Shown piece by piece: positions 51,712-61,253 of a stretch of DNA of 64,000 bases (position 1 is its first letter; each line of letters opens with the position of its first letter). The position numbers and the translations under genes are program-made. The notes under the pieces were generated by a model that was given only the letters and a program-made list of their open reading frames with translations, had not been told where the DNA came from and made no database searches. The stretch covers positions 124,001 through 188,000 of the forward strand of contig NZ_JAHCVK010000005.1 in the NCBI RefSeq assembly GCF_018476905.1. Direction: 5' to 3'. This DNA is from Geomobilimonas luticola. Its GTDB lineage: Bacteria > Desulfobacterota > Desulfuromonadia > Geobacterales > Geobacteraceae.

Positions 51712-53359
51712 AACCACCGGCCGTAGCGCCGCCGATCCCTATACGTCACTTCTCCCCGTCGGGCTGGCCTCCATCTGTGCGCTGCTCCGCCGGGAGGGAA
51801 TGAGGGCGAGGCTTGCCAACTTTTCTCCCTTTTCCTGGGAGAAAACCACGGACTTGCTGGCCGAAGAACAACCCGATCTCGTGGGAATATCCCAGTTCAC
51901 CCATAACCGGTTCGCAACCCTGCGCCTGGCTGAACTTGCAAAACGGGTGAATCCCCGGTGTCTAGTCGTGTTGGGGGGACCCCACGCGACCCACCGCAGC
52001 AGGGAACTCCTGGCCGGTTTCCAGCAGGTGGACGGGGTGGTGCTCGGCGAAGGGGAGGAAACGTTTCTTGAGCTTGCACGCCATCTGCAGCGGTCTGGTG
52101 ACCGTGATTTGACGGCAATTCGTGGGCTGGCATGCCGCCGTGGGGATGAAATCGTCGTTACGCCGTCACGTCCCCCCATTGCCGACCTTGATGCTCTCCC
52201 TTCCGCTATATCTTGTTATCACGACGCCATCGGGGTTGACCTCCAGCGCCAATTGGAATTCATCATCACCTCCCGGGGGTGTCCCGCCGCCTGCCGCTTC
52301 TGCTCTTCTCCCCTGTTCTGGGGACGCAGCCTCCGTTTCCGTTCTCCCCGGGCTATCGTGGACGAATTGCGAGCCATACGCGACACTCACGGCCTCCTCT
52401 ATTTTTCACTGCGGGATGATACCTTCACCGCCGACCGTCGGCGTGTTCTTGAATTCTGCCGCCTGCTCGTGGAGGAGCGTCTTCATGTCATGTGGAACTG
52501 CCAGTCCCGGGTTGCCAGTGTGGATGAGGAAATGCTCGGCTGGATGAAGCGGGCTGGCTGTGAATGCGTACAGTACGGCGTGGAGTCCGGGTCCGAGCGG
52601 ATACTGAGATCCCTCGGGAAACGGATCACCCCCGAACAGGTCCGGCAAGCGGCTGCCGTCACACGCCGGGTCGGACTCCATCTCTCCATCTATCTTATTA
52701 CCGGGGTGCCTGGCGAAACCGACGAGGATCTTCAGGCGACTCTGCGGCTCATTAACGACATAAAGCCCCACGACGGGCAGGTATCTCCGCTTGCCTGTTA
52801 TCCCGGCACGAGCCTTTTTTCGGATCTTGTCGCGTCGGGAGGGTGCACTTCCGACCTGTTCGAACGGGACCGTCGGGAGGCATTCTATCTCCGTGACGAT
52901 CCCTTTGTTGCCGTCTCGACACAAAAACTTCTCGACCGGCTGACGCGAACCGCGGCCCGCAACGAATTTCGTCCGGCCGATTTTGCAGCACAGAAAAAGC
53001 TGTTGGGGTTTTGCCACGCAACCAATCTCATGGCGGGGGAACGGTATGAAGCGGTGGGTGATATGTTCGAGGCGGAGCGGGAATACCGGGAGATTGTCGC
53101 CCGGCAGCCGGACAACCCGTGGGGATGGCTGGCAATCGGTGAACTATACGGTGGATTGGGGAACATTGGCGAAGCGGAGAAGGCCTTTCTCCGGGTGCTG
53201 GAACTGGTTCCCGCCCATGCGCCTGCCTGTGTGGCGCTGGGGGAGTTGTGCCGGCTACGTGGCGCTAAGCCCCAGGCTGAAGCCTGGTATCGCCGGGCAT
53301 TGAGCCTCACTCCCGGTGAACCGACTGCTCTGGCCGGACTCAACCTGCTGACAAAATAA
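51689..53359 (+). CDS. B12-binding radical SAM protein with C-terminal TPR repeats
   Basis: The 556-residue protein has a cobalamin-type domain (3-160; VGISQFTHNRF, VVLGGPHATH, VVLGEGEETF), a radical SAM barrel with C198, C202 and C205 in CPAACRFC, and TPR-like helices from about 450 to the end (NPWGWLAIGELYGGLGNIG and the following two repeats). The cobalamin-ligand His motif is not apparent. TPRs suggest it docks on a protein partner. The ATG overlaps mutT by 23 nt, so they are coupled although functionally unrelated. Confidence 0.88.
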   Translation: MRILLAYKTTGRSAADPYTSLLPVGLASICALLRREGMRARLANFSPFSWEKTTDLLAEEQPDLVGISQFTHNRFATLRLAELAKRVNPRCLVVLGGPHATHRSRELLAGFQQVDGVVLGEGEETFLELARHLQRSGDRDLTAIRGLACRRGDEIVVTPSRPPIADLDALPSAISCYHDAIGVDLQRQLEFIITSRGCPAACRFCSSPLFWGRSLRFRSPRAIVDELRAIRDTHGLLYFSLRDDTFTADRRRVLEFCRLLVEERLHVMWNCQSRVASVDEEMLGWMKRAGCECVQYGVESGSERILRSLGKRITPEQVRQAAAVTRRVGLHLSIYLITGVPGETDEDLQATLRLINDIKPHDGQVSPLACYPGTSLFSDLVASGGCTSDLFERDRREAFYLRDDPFVAVSTQKLLDRLTRTAARNEFRPADFAAQKKLLGFCHATNLMAGERYEAVGDMFEAEREYREIVARQPDNPWGWLAIGELYGGLGNIGEAEKAFLRVLELVPAHAPACVALGELCRLRGAKPQAEAWYRRALSLTPGEPTALAGLNLLTK

Positions 53360-53388
53360 AAAGGCGAAACCACCATCGGTTTCGCCTT
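53353..53388 (-). terminator. Intrinsic terminator of the NrfJ-like lipoprotein gene (minus strand)
   Basis: AAGGCGAAACC (53361-53371) pairs with GGTTTCGCCTT (53378-53388). Reading the minus strand, the stem is followed by a U-rich tract (53362 down to 53353). It overlaps the stop codon of the convergent radical SAM gene and may block read-through from both sides. Confidence 0.82.
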
Positions 53389-53416
53389 GCTGATTAAATT
53401 GAAAGAAATATGCGCC

Positions 53417-53830
53417 CTAGTTGACTTTCAGGCCCGGAGCGAAGATGATCTTGTCGAAGGTTCTCTTCAGGGTCTTGCTCTGGAAATTGACCATGGGGGG
53501 AGAGTCGGGGAATTCGACGACATCGCCCACCTTGACCTTGGTCTGCATGACTGCTACCCACAACTTCTGTCCCTTCTCTTCCACTTCGATGTAAGTGTAG
53601 CCGGCAGCATCCATTGTCTGCACAACTTTCCCCTTGTGACCGACGCCAGCCGGAATTTCCTGGGGCTTGAGACCAGCATGGGGGTCACCACCGCCAGGCT
53701 GGGCGGCAGGCATCTGCTGGGCAGGCATGCCACCTTGGGGAGCCATGCCTTTGGGGGCTTCTTCCTTCTTCTGGCAACCGGCGGCCGCAAGTGCCATGAC
53801 TGCAAGAACCACCACTACTGTTTTTTTCAC
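53417..53830 (-). CDS. Lipoprotein with NrfJ-like OB-type domain
   Basis: The 137-residue lipoprotein uses a GTG start behind AGGAGG; the lipobox is LAAAGC with Cys19. A Met/Gln/Pro/Gly-rich linker (about 26-55) is followed by a small beta domain with GKVVQTMDAAGYTYIEVEEKG, LWVAVMQTKVKVGD and MVNFQSKTLKRTFDKIIF. This matches the pattern of NrfJ-related periplasmic proteins, often found near nitrite-reductase cytochromes in other bacteria. No Nrf genes are here. The Met-rich linker could bind copper. Confidence 0.75.
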   Translation of the reverse strand: MKKTVVVVLAVMALAAAGCQKKEEAPKGMAPQGGMPAQQMPAAQPGGGDPHAGLKPQEIPAGVGHKGKVVQTMDAAGYTYIEVEEKGQKLWVAVMQTKVKVGDVVEFPDSPPMVNFQSKTLKRTFDKIIFAPGLKVN

Positions 53831-53932
53831 GGGTATCCTCCTGATGAGTTGTTGTGACCATTGAGAAAAATAGCATACCCGGCAATTTATTGACAATAAA
53901 AAAAGTGAGCTGCGCATGAGAAATATCTCATG

Positions 53933-56900
53933 TCACTTGCCCATAATGACTTCGCCGGTGTTGGTTATCAGCTTTGCAGGGAGTTGGAATATCCTCTTGA
54001 AGATGTCAAATACCCCCTTGGCCATGGAATCGATGGGGATGGCCGTGACGTCAGGGTCATTTATCTTCCCCTTCGCGACAAAATAGGCGGAAACGAGGGT
54101 CCGCTCTTTGCCGGTAAGCACCCACCCCACGATGGGAATCCTGCTTACCACCTTGTCAACCGTCTGGAGAGGCTGGGTGCCGATGGTGACGTCGAGTTCT
54201 TCCCTGACCAGGTTGATACTGCCCACGACCGAGATATTGATGGCGTTGCTTTTTATGAAGAGGTCGCGGGTGGAAACAATGCCGTCGCTTACGGCAAGGG
54301 TGCCGGTGATGTCGTTGAAGGGCATGCCACCGGAAACCATATCCGGGAGTTGCAATTTCAGCAACTGGGAGACATTGAGGATGGAGAAAACCTTTGAAAG
54401 GGTGGCGAATTTGCGCAGAAGCCCCTTCTCCACATGGATACGGGTCGAGCCGAGGGATGTCCGCAGGATTTCGTCAGCCGTTTTCCCCTTGGCGGTGAGG
54501 TCCCCCTGCATGGAAAGGTTTCCCATTATTTCCTGCTGTTTCATGCCAATTGCCCGGGCGAGTTGGTCGGCACTGGCGTTGTCAATAGTGTAATTCACCT
54601 GGTAACGGGGGGCGTCGTCCATGCCGAAATCGATCCGTGCCTTGCCGGCGATCGCCCCTCCAAATGCTGCCATTTCTGTCTGCTGCAGGTAGAGTATCCT
54701 GTTTTCATAGTGGACGTCGGTGTGGAGCTGCTGAAAGGGGAAATCTGCGAACCTGCCGGCATTGGCATCGACCCTGGCGTTAAGTGCCAGGCGGGTACGG
54801 GGGGTGTTCGCCTTTTTCAGAGGCTCAAGTTCCGCCAGCAGGATGATGTCATCCACATCCAGGTACGTGGATGCCACGGTCAGGTCGAGTTTGGGGTTGC
54901 GCAGGTCCTGGACGGTTCCCCTGACGTTGAGGGATGTATTGTTGAGTTTGGTAGAGAGGGACTTGATCTGGAGATTATGGTTCTTGAGATCGATACTCCC
55001 TTCGACCCCGGTCAGTTTTACCTCCTTGCGGGGTACACCGAAGCCCAGGTCTGCCATGTCAAGAAGTGGCGAGAAAAAACTCAGATTGAGGGTCGGATTG
55101 CCGAAGCCGACCAGTTTCCCCTTGCCGTAGATGGTTGACGTGCCGAGGCGAGCCGTGAGTTGGGATGTTTCCAGGCTGTCGCCGTTGAAATTGATGGTGC
55201 CGGAGAGGTTGCTGACGGGGCGGACTGTTTCCGCCGGCTTAAAGGCAAAACCGTTGAAGGCGACGCTTCCGCTCCAGGAGAGGTCGTCGATGCTCTTCCC
55301 CTGGCTTGTCGCACGTACCGATGCCTGTAGTGAGCCCACCGGCTGGTACGTATGTACCTTGGGGAGCATGCCGGCCACTTCCTGAAGGGGAAAGGGATTT
55401 GATTTGAAGGCCAGTTCCAGGCGGGGAGAGTCGGTATAGCGATAAACGGCGCTGATTGCCAGATCCATGGGGGCGAGCCGGTAGCGCAGAAGGCTGATTC
55501 TTGCCTCCTGCTTTGAGATGGTTCCCGCCACCGAAAGGATGTTGGCCCGTCCCATGGGCTTGCTGATCATGTCGGGATAACTGTAGGAAGCCTGTCCCAG
55601 GTTCCATTCCCCTGTCAACCGGTATCCGCTGGTAAAACCTTCCCCTGTCAGCCGAAGAGGCGCGTCTCCACTGTAAGAAAGTTTTTTGCCACGCTCAGGT
55701 CCGAGCAGCCAGGCCACTTCCGCCTGGTGCGGTGTCATGGACATGGTGAAGGGGTAGCCCGACGGGGTGTTGAGGGGATAGTCGGTGATCTTCCCGTCAA
55801 GCGTGAAGGGAGAGGTGCCGAAGTTGCCGGACATGCCGATGAGGTTGAAGTTTTTGCCGCGCATTTCCAGGGTGCCGCTGATCCCGTTGAAGGCAGGAAT
55901 CTGGGGCCCGTAACTGACGACCCCCTGCTGCACCCGCCCCTTTATGAACAGGACGTCGTAATTGGTCCCCTGCTCCATGTGGAGGATCTGGCTGATCCTC
56001 CCATTGAGGCGCCCGTCGTCCAGTTTGTAGATGCCACCCTTGATGTGCTGCTCGATAAAATCTGCGGTGTCCTTGACGATGATTCCGTAGGGTATGTACT
56101 GGGCGAAATACTGCAGGTTGAACTGGGATGTAACCGCCCGCGCCGTTATGCGCGGGTCGCTTGTATGGATATCCCCAATGGAGCAGCTTCCCTTGACGTT
56201 CAGGGCGTCTACCGTAAAGTCGAGTTCCTTGACGTTGACTTCCCGGGGGGTGACCGCCATGTCGTAGGAGAAATGGAGGTCCTTCGGGGTGAGAACCGCA
56301 TGAAAAACCTGGGGGTAATCGAAGCGCAGACCGGCAATCCGTATTTTCCCCCGGGAGGTGAAGTCAGCGAGTTTTCCCTTGAACGTGCTGTCCAGGTCGA
56401 CCCTGGCCAAGACCTGGCGAAATGGCACATAGCCGCTGTAGTAAGGCCAGTAGGGAGTTGCATCGAGGTTCTTCCCCTTGACGCTGATGTTTACCGTTGT
56501 GTCGCTGGCGGGTTTCCCTTTCGAAGGGATGGTAGCCTTGCCAGTGAGGGAGAGGCTTCCCTTTTGACCATTGTCCAGAACCGTGGTGGCGATTTTGATG
56601 GTGCAGGTCTTGCCACGGCCGATGTGGTCAAGGTTGAGGTCGGTATCTTCAAGGAGAGTGACGACTCCCTGGGGGGCGACCGCCAGGTCGGTGAAGCGGA
56701 TGCGCCCTTTCTGAAGTTGCACCCCCCTGATCTGGAGCGGGACTCCCTCTGGCCGCTCTTCCAGGAGGTCGCTGATGTTGAGGCGGCCGGTCCGGTCGCG
56801 GACCAGTTCGACGGCAGGTTTTTCCAGTACCAGGTCGCGCAGTACGATCTTTTTCTTCAAGAGCGGCAAGAGGGCAACCTTGATAACCAAGCGGTCGGCA

Positions 56901-57157
56901 CCGATAAACGTGGAGGTGCCATCCTTTTCCTTTACCACTACCTTTGTGAACGTGAACGTCGGGAAGATGTGGTAGGAAAACTCACCCGTTTCGTAAGACA
57001 CCTGCCGGCTGAGGGATTGCTGGACCTGTGCCAGGATCTGATCCCTGTAGCTGTCGAGATGGAGCAACCGGGGAAGGATAAGGGTGGCAGCCAACGCCAT
57101 CAGGAGCAGGAGTGCGAGGGATGCGAGGAGATAGGATTTCTTGGGGATCAGCCGCAT
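53933..57157 (-). CDS. AsmA-family envelope protein
   Basis: The 1074-residue protein has one N-terminal helix (LLASLALLLLMALAATLILP) and then a continuous periplasmic beta-groove domain. The N-terminal AsmA block shows YRDQILAQVQQSLSRQVSY, KVVVKEKDGTS and VRDRTGRLNISDLL; the C-terminal part has GNLSMQGDLTAKGKTADEIL and IPIVGWVLTGKERTLVSAYF, the AsmA/YhdP closing motif. Such proteins move phospholipid between the membranes. Neither the ATG at 57157 nor the GTG at 57187 has a ribosome-binding site; the ATG better places the helix. It is much larger than E. coli AsmA and nearer YhdP in size. Confidence 0.88.
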   Translation of the reverse strand: MRLIPKKSYLLASLALLLLMALAATLILPRLLHLDSYRDQILAQVQQSLSRQVSYETGEFSYHIFPTFTFTKVVVKEKDGTSTFIGADRLVIKVALLPLLKKKIVLRDLVLEKPAVELVRDRTGRLNISDLLEERPEGVPLQIRGVQLQKGRIRFTDLAVAPQGVVTLLEDTDLNLDHIGRGKTCTIKIATTVLDNGQKGSLSLTGKATIPSKGKPASDTTVNISVKGKNLDATPYWPYYSGYVPFRQVLARVDLDSTFKGKLADFTSRGKIRIAGLRFDYPQVFHAVLTPKDLHFSYDMAVTPREVNVKELDFTVDALNVKGSCSIGDIHTSDPRITARAVTSQFNLQYFAQYIPYGIIVKDTADFIEQHIKGGIYKLDDGRLNGRISQILHMEQGTNYDVLFIKGRVQQGVVSYGPQIPAFNGISGTLEMRGKNFNLIGMSGNFGTSPFTLDGKITDYPLNTPSGYPFTMSMTPHQAEVAWLLGPERGKKLSYSGDAPLRLTGEGFTSGYRLTGEWNLGQASYSYPDMISKPMGRANILSVAGTISKQEARISLLRYRLAPMDLAISAVYRYTDSPRLELAFKSNPFPLQEVAGMLPKVHTYQPVGSLQASVRATSQGKSIDDLSWSGSVAFNGFAFKPAETVRPVSNLSGTINFNGDSLETSQLTARLGTSTIYGKGKLVGFGNPTLNLSFFSPLLDMADLGFGVPRKEVKLTGVEGSIDLKNHNLQIKSLSTKLNNTSLNVRGTVQDLRNPKLDLTVASTYLDVDDIILLAELEPLKKANTPRTRLALNARVDANAGRFADFPFQQLHTDVHYENRILYLQQTEMAAFGGAIAGKARIDFGMDDAPRYQVNYTIDNASADQLARAIGMKQQEIMGNLSMQGDLTAKGKTADEILRTSLGSTRIHVEKGLLRKFATLSKVFSILNVSQLLKLQLPDMVSGGMPFNDITGTLAVSDGIVSTRDLFIKSNAINISVVGSINLVREELDVTIGTQPLQTVDKVVSRIPIVGWVLTGKERTLVSAYFVAKGKINDPDVTAIPIDSMAKGVFDIFKRIFQLPAKLITNTGEVIMGK

Positions 57158-57240
57158 GAAAGGAAGTATAGATGATTTCCCACGCACTGTAAATTGCGAA
57201 TCCGTGCGGGTAGAGCGCCCCGCTGCGTCCCATCTATTCC

Positions 57241-57270
57241 TTTACAATAAATCCCCTCCTCTGCTACTAT
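57241..57270 (+). promoter_or_regulatory. Putative promoter for smc
   Basis: TTTACA (57241-57246), 18-nt spacer, TACTAT (57265-57270). The expected start of transcription is within a few bases of the ATG at 57281, and no Shine-Dalgarno precedes that ATG, so the mRNA could be leaderless. Confidence 0.45.
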
Positions 57271-57280
57271 ACGGCGGTTT

Positions 57281-60200
57281 ATGAGAATCAAACGACTTGA
57301 AATACTCGGTTTCAAATCTTTTGTGGAAAAAGTCTCGTTTGACTTCACCGAAGGGATTACCGCCATTGTCGGACCGAACGGTTGCGGCAAGTCCAATGTG
57401 GTCGATGCCATACGCTGGGTCATGGGGGAGCAGTCCGCCAAAAATCTGCGGGGCAGGCAGATGGAGGACGTCATTTTCGGCGGCAGCGAATTTCGCAAGC
57501 CGCTCGGGATGGCGGAGGTTTCGCTGGTCTTTTCAACCGAGGACGGCCGTGTGCCGGCCAGATATCTGGACTACAGCGAAATCCAGGTGACCCGGCGGCT
57601 CTACCGGGACGGAACGAGCGAATACTACCTCAACAAGACCCCCTGCCGTCTTCTGGATATCTCCGAACTGTTCATGGATACCGGTGTCGGGGCGCGGGCC
57701 TACTCGATCATTGAGCAGGGAAGGATCGGCATGATCCTTCTTGCCAAACCGGAAGAGCGCCGCTTCCTCATCGAGGAAGCGGCCGGCGTGACCAAATTCA
57801 AGTCTCGCAAGCAGGTTGCCCTCAAGAAGATCGAGGTGACCCGGCAGAACCTGCTCCGGATCGGTGATATCGTCGCGGAGATCCGGCGGCAGCTCAATTC
57901 TCTCCAGCGGCAAGCGAAAAAGGCGGAAAAATTCCGGGAATACCGGGAGGAACTGAAGGAAATAGACCTGCGGGGAGCCGTCCGGCAGTACCTGACGGTC
58001 ATGGGCGAAAAAGATCGCCTTGCCGGCGGGCTGGAGGAGCTGAACACGGCAGTGGCCGCCCTGGCGCTGCAATTGGAGCGCGGGGAACTGGCCCTGGAGG
58101 AGCGTCGCATAGCTCTCCTCGAAGAGGAAAAGGCTCTCACCGCGGCCCAGGAGGAGATCTTCCGTGCAAAGGGTGAGCTGCAGGCCTGCGAGAACCGTCT
58201 GGAATTCCAGCGCAAGGAGCAGCTCAACCTCGAACGGCACCGGGAACGCTTTACGGGGGAACTTGAAGGTCTTGCCAGACAGTTGTTCGAAGCGGAAGCC
58301 GAGCTGAAGATGCTGGAAGACAGGAAGGGGACTTTCGCGTCCGAACTGGCCGGCGAGGAGCAGACCCTCCAGGATATGGAGCGGGAACTCGAAGGATTCA
58401 CCGCGGCGGAAGGCGCGCTTGCGGCAGAACAGGATGAGTCTCGCCGGGAGCTTTTTTCGGTCCTGTCCCAGGTCGCTCAGCAGAGTAACATTCAAGGAGG
58501 GGCTGTCAAACGTCTTGAAGCACTGGATGAGCGGTGCGAGAGGAGCCGGCGTGAAGATGCCGTGCTCAGGGAAAAGCTCGCTGAGGCGAGCCGGCGTGTG
58601 GAGGAGCTGAGCCAGTCCCTCCAGATGCTTGCTACCGGCAAGGCCTCGCTGGTGGAGGAGCAGGCCCGACTGAAGGTGAGGGAAGAGGAGCTGAAGCTTT
58701 GCCTGGTCCGGCTCGACGACGACCTGCAGAGTGCACGCAATGACCTGAGCAGCAAGGGCTCCCGGCTCCATTCCCTGCAGGAGCTCGAAGCCCAGTTTGC
58801 CGGCTATGGCCAGGGGGTTCGCTCCCTGTTCCTTTCAGAACACTTCAAAGGGCGTTTCGACGGTGTCGTGGCGGATTTCCTCGAGACGGACGAGGAATGC
58901 GAAGCTGCACTTGAAGCGGTGCTGGGGGACCGTCTTCAGTATGTACTTGGCGGAGGAGAAGCGGCAGTGGGGGATGCAATTGCCCACCTGCAGGAAACCG
59001 GCGGCGGCCGGTGCAGTTTTCTTCTGGGAGGGGCCGATGGAACGCTGGACGGCCCAGTCCCCCGCACCATGCCGCGTCTTATCGACCGGGTCAGGATAGC
59101 CGACCAGTGCAAGGAGTTGATTGCCCCCCTGCTGATGGGGATTTACATCGCTCCCGACAGGGTGACCGCCATCGAACAGGTACGGCGCTACCCCCACCTG
59201 ACCTTCGTCACCCTGAATGGCGATGTGGCTGCCAACGGCGGGGTTGTGACGGGGGGGGCTCTGGAAGCCGTTGCCCTGGGGTTGGTTCATAAAAAACGGG
59301 AGATCAAGGGGTTGTCCGTCGAGGTTGAGCATCTTGGTGCCAGGGTTCTGGAGCTGGAGAGGGAACGGGAACAGCTGCGCCGCGAGATTTCCGCTGTCGA
59401 GGAGGGGGAACGCAGCCTCAGGCAGCGGCTGCACCAGGCGGAGATAAACCTGCTCAATGCTGAAAAGGACCTGCAGCGGGTGCGGGAGGACCAGCAGCGG
59501 GTCGAGGAGAGGCTGGCGGTCAGGGGCATGGAGGATGGTCAGCTGGCCGAGGAGCGAGTGGTGCTGGAGCGGGAACTTGCTGCTTCCGGGGAGCAGAGAA
59601 CGATGCTCGAAGCGCGGAAGGCCGTGCTGGAGGATAGATTGGCAGCCGTGCAGGAATCCCTGGTTGCGAGGCGCCAGGAAATCGAAGGTGCCCGGGAACG
59701 GCTGACTGCCATGAAGGTCCGGTCAGCTGCGCTCCGGGAGAAGCGCGAATCGAACCTTCGGGCAATCCGGCGAGTGGAGGAGCTTGGCAAAGACCTGCAA
59801 GGACGTATTGCCTCCCACGAAGAAGAGTTGAAAAAGAGCACGGCGGATCGTGAGCGAATTGCCGAGAGCATCGGCACCAGTGAGAAAGGTTTGCAGCAAC
59901 TCCTGGCCCGGCAGCTGGAGGCCGAGGCTGCCCACGCTGCGGTCCGGGAAAGGTACGTGGCCGGGGCAGGCGTGATTCAGGAGGAGGAGGCCGGGCTCAA
60001 GGGGGTGCGTTCACGTCATGAGGCGTCCCGGCAGGCGCAGGCAGCCGCTAACCTCAAATTATCCGAATTGACCATGGGGGTGCAGCATCTGGAGAATTCG
60101 CTCCATGACCGGTACCGGGTGACCATGGCGGAACTGCTCCCCCTGTACCGAGATGTGGAGGTCGATGTGGACGGGGACGAGCGGCGCCAGGCGGAGCTGC

Positions 60201-60811
60201 AGCGGCTGGTGGACGAGATGGGGGAGGTGAATCTGACCGCCATCGACGACTATCGGGAGCTTGAGGAGCGTTTTTCCTTTCTTTCCACCCAGAAAAAAGA
60301 CCTGGAGGAGTCACTCCATGGACTGCAGCAGGCGATCCAGCGCATCAACCGGACCACCCGAAAACGTTTTCTCGAAACGTTCCAGCAGGTCAACGCCAAG
60401 TTCCAGGAGGTGTTCCCGCGGCTCTTCTGCGGCGGTCGGGCGGAATTGCGGCTGACCAACGAAGAGGACCTTCTGGAAACCGGCATCGACATCATCGTTC
60501 AGCCGCCGGGGAAAAAGCTGCAGAACGTGACCCTGCTTTCTGGAGGGGAAAAGGCCCTGACGGCCGTAGCGCTCATCTTTTCCATTTTCCTCATCAAGCC
60601 TTCCCCTTTCTGCCTGCTTGACGAGGTGGACGCTCCCCTCGATGATGCCAATATCGGCCGCTTCAACGAGATGGTGCGGGAGATGACGGCCTTTGCCCAG
60701 TTTATCATGATCACCCACAGCAAGACCACCATGGCCGTGGCCGATACGCTCTACGGGGTTACCATGGAGGAGCCGGGGATATCGAAGCTGGTATCGGTAA
60801 AATTGCACTGA
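57281..60811 (+). CDS. smc: Chromosome segregation protein SMC
   Basis: The 1176-residue ATPase has the canonical start MRIKRLEILGFKSF, Walker A GPNGCGKS (31-38), long coiled coils (about 170-500 and 680-1000), a hinge (about 505-670, with GDVAANGGVVTGG at its end), the signature LSGGEKAL near 1086 and Walker B CLLDEVDAP near 1112. It compacts and separates chromosomes with ScpA/ScpB, which are not in this window. Length is normal. It starts a run of plus-strand housekeeping genes. Confidence 0.98.
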   Translation: MRIKRLEILGFKSFVEKVSFDFTEGITAIVGPNGCGKSNVVDAIRWVMGEQSAKNLRGRQMEDVIFGGSEFRKPLGMAEVSLVFSTEDGRVPARYLDYSEIQVTRRLYRDGTSEYYLNKTPCRLLDISELFMDTGVGARAYSIIEQGRIGMILLAKPEERRFLIEEAAGVTKFKSRKQVALKKIEVTRQNLLRIGDIVAEIRRQLNSLQRQAKKAEKFREYREELKEIDLRGAVRQYLTVMGEKDRLAGGLEELNTAVAALALQLERGELALEERRIALLEEEKALTAAQEEIFRAKGELQACENRLEFQRKEQLNLERHRERFTGELEGLARQLFEAEAELKMLEDRKGTFASELAGEEQTLQDMERELEGFTAAEGALAAEQDESRRELFSVLSQVAQQSNIQGGAVKRLEALDERCERSRREDAVLREKLAEASRRVEELSQSLQMLATGKASLVEEQARLKVREEELKLCLVRLDDDLQSARNDLSSKGSRLHSLQELEAQFAGYGQGVRSLFLSEHFKGRFDGVVADFLETDEECEAALEAVLGDRLQYVLGGGEAAVGDAIAHLQETGGGRCSFLLGGADGTLDGPVPRTMPRLIDRVRIADQCKELIAPLLMGIYIAPDRVTAIEQVRRYPHLTFVTLNGDVAANGGVVTGGALEAVALGLVHKKREIKGLSVEVEHLGARVLELEREREQLRREISAVEEGERSLRQRLHQAEINLLNAEKDLQRVREDQQRVEERLAVRGMEDGQLAEERVVLERELAASGEQRTMLEARKAVLEDRLAAVQESLVARRQEIEGARERLTAMKVRSAALREKRESNLRAIRRVEELGKDLQGRIASHEEELKKSTADRERIAESIGTSEKGLQQLLARQLEAEAAHAAVRERYVAGAGVIQEEEAGLKGVRSRHEASRQAQAAANLKLSELTMGVQHLENSLHDRYRVTMAELLPLYRDVEVDVDGDERRQAELQRLVDEMGEVNLTAIDDYRELEERFSFLSTQKKDLEESLHGLQQAIQRINRTTRKRFLETFQQVNAKFQEVFPRLFCGGRAELRLTNEEDLLETGIDIIVQPPGKKLQNVTLLSGGEKALTAVALIFSIFLIKPSPFCLLDEVDAPLDDANIGRFNEMVREMTAFAQFIMITHSKTTMAVADTLYGVTMEEPGISKLVSVKLH

Positions 60812-60892
60812 AGCAATGGACTAAAGCCTGGAAAATTTCTGCGCGGTAGTGACCGTTCACCGGTCACCATCACCGCCTTCAAGGAGCTGAAG

Positions 60893-61252
60893 GTGCCGTT
60901 CAAGACAATCCTCAGAGAACTGGTCGAAACCGTTCCCGGTGCCAGTGGAGCAATACTGGCGGACTGGGAGGGGGAAGCCGTGGAGCAGTACTGTCATTAT
61001 GACGATTTCGAGCTGAAGGTGCTGGGTGCCCACAAGGGGATTCTTCTCAATCATTTCAAGGAACTGCATGCAGGGTTATCGACCGGAGATCTGGAAGAGG
61101 CGATCATTACCACCGCAACCCAGCACGTGATTGTTGGCGTTATCGGACCGGATTATTCGCTGGTGATGACGCTGAACCGGAGTGCCCTTCTCGGCCAGGC
61201 GCTCTACCACTTCCGTCGTGCGCTGAAACGGCTGACCAAGGAGATATGCTAG
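60893..61252 (+). CDS. Roadblock/LC7-like small protein
   Basis: This 119-residue protein has the alpha-beta pattern of the roadblock/LC7 (MglB-like) fold: a first helix KTILRELVETVPG, the strand SGAILADWEGEAVEQY, a long helix and the strand VIVGVIGPDYSLVMTL. GTG start behind AAGGAG (60881-60886). Such proteins regulate small GTPases or act as scaffolds. It lies between smc and ftsY, 1 nt before ftsY, so it is probably co-expressed with that SRP-type GTPase; whether it acts on FtsY is unknown. Confidence 0.78.
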   Translation: MPFKTILRELVETVPGASGAILADWEGEAVEQYCHYDDFELKVLGAHKGILLNHFKELHAGLSTGDLEEAIITTATQHVIVGVIGPDYSLVMTLNRSALLGQALYHFRRALKRLTKEIC

Positions 61253-61253
61253 G

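Noticed and set aside
55727-57175. Plus-strand 482-codon frame opposite the AsmA gene
   Set aside because: Antisense shadow; the minus strand shows AsmA motifs at both ends and the plus frame has no ribosome-binding site.
57533-58771. Minus-strand 412-codon frame opposite smc
   Set aside because: A shadow of the coiled-coil region of smc; very Leu/Gln-rich with no domain.
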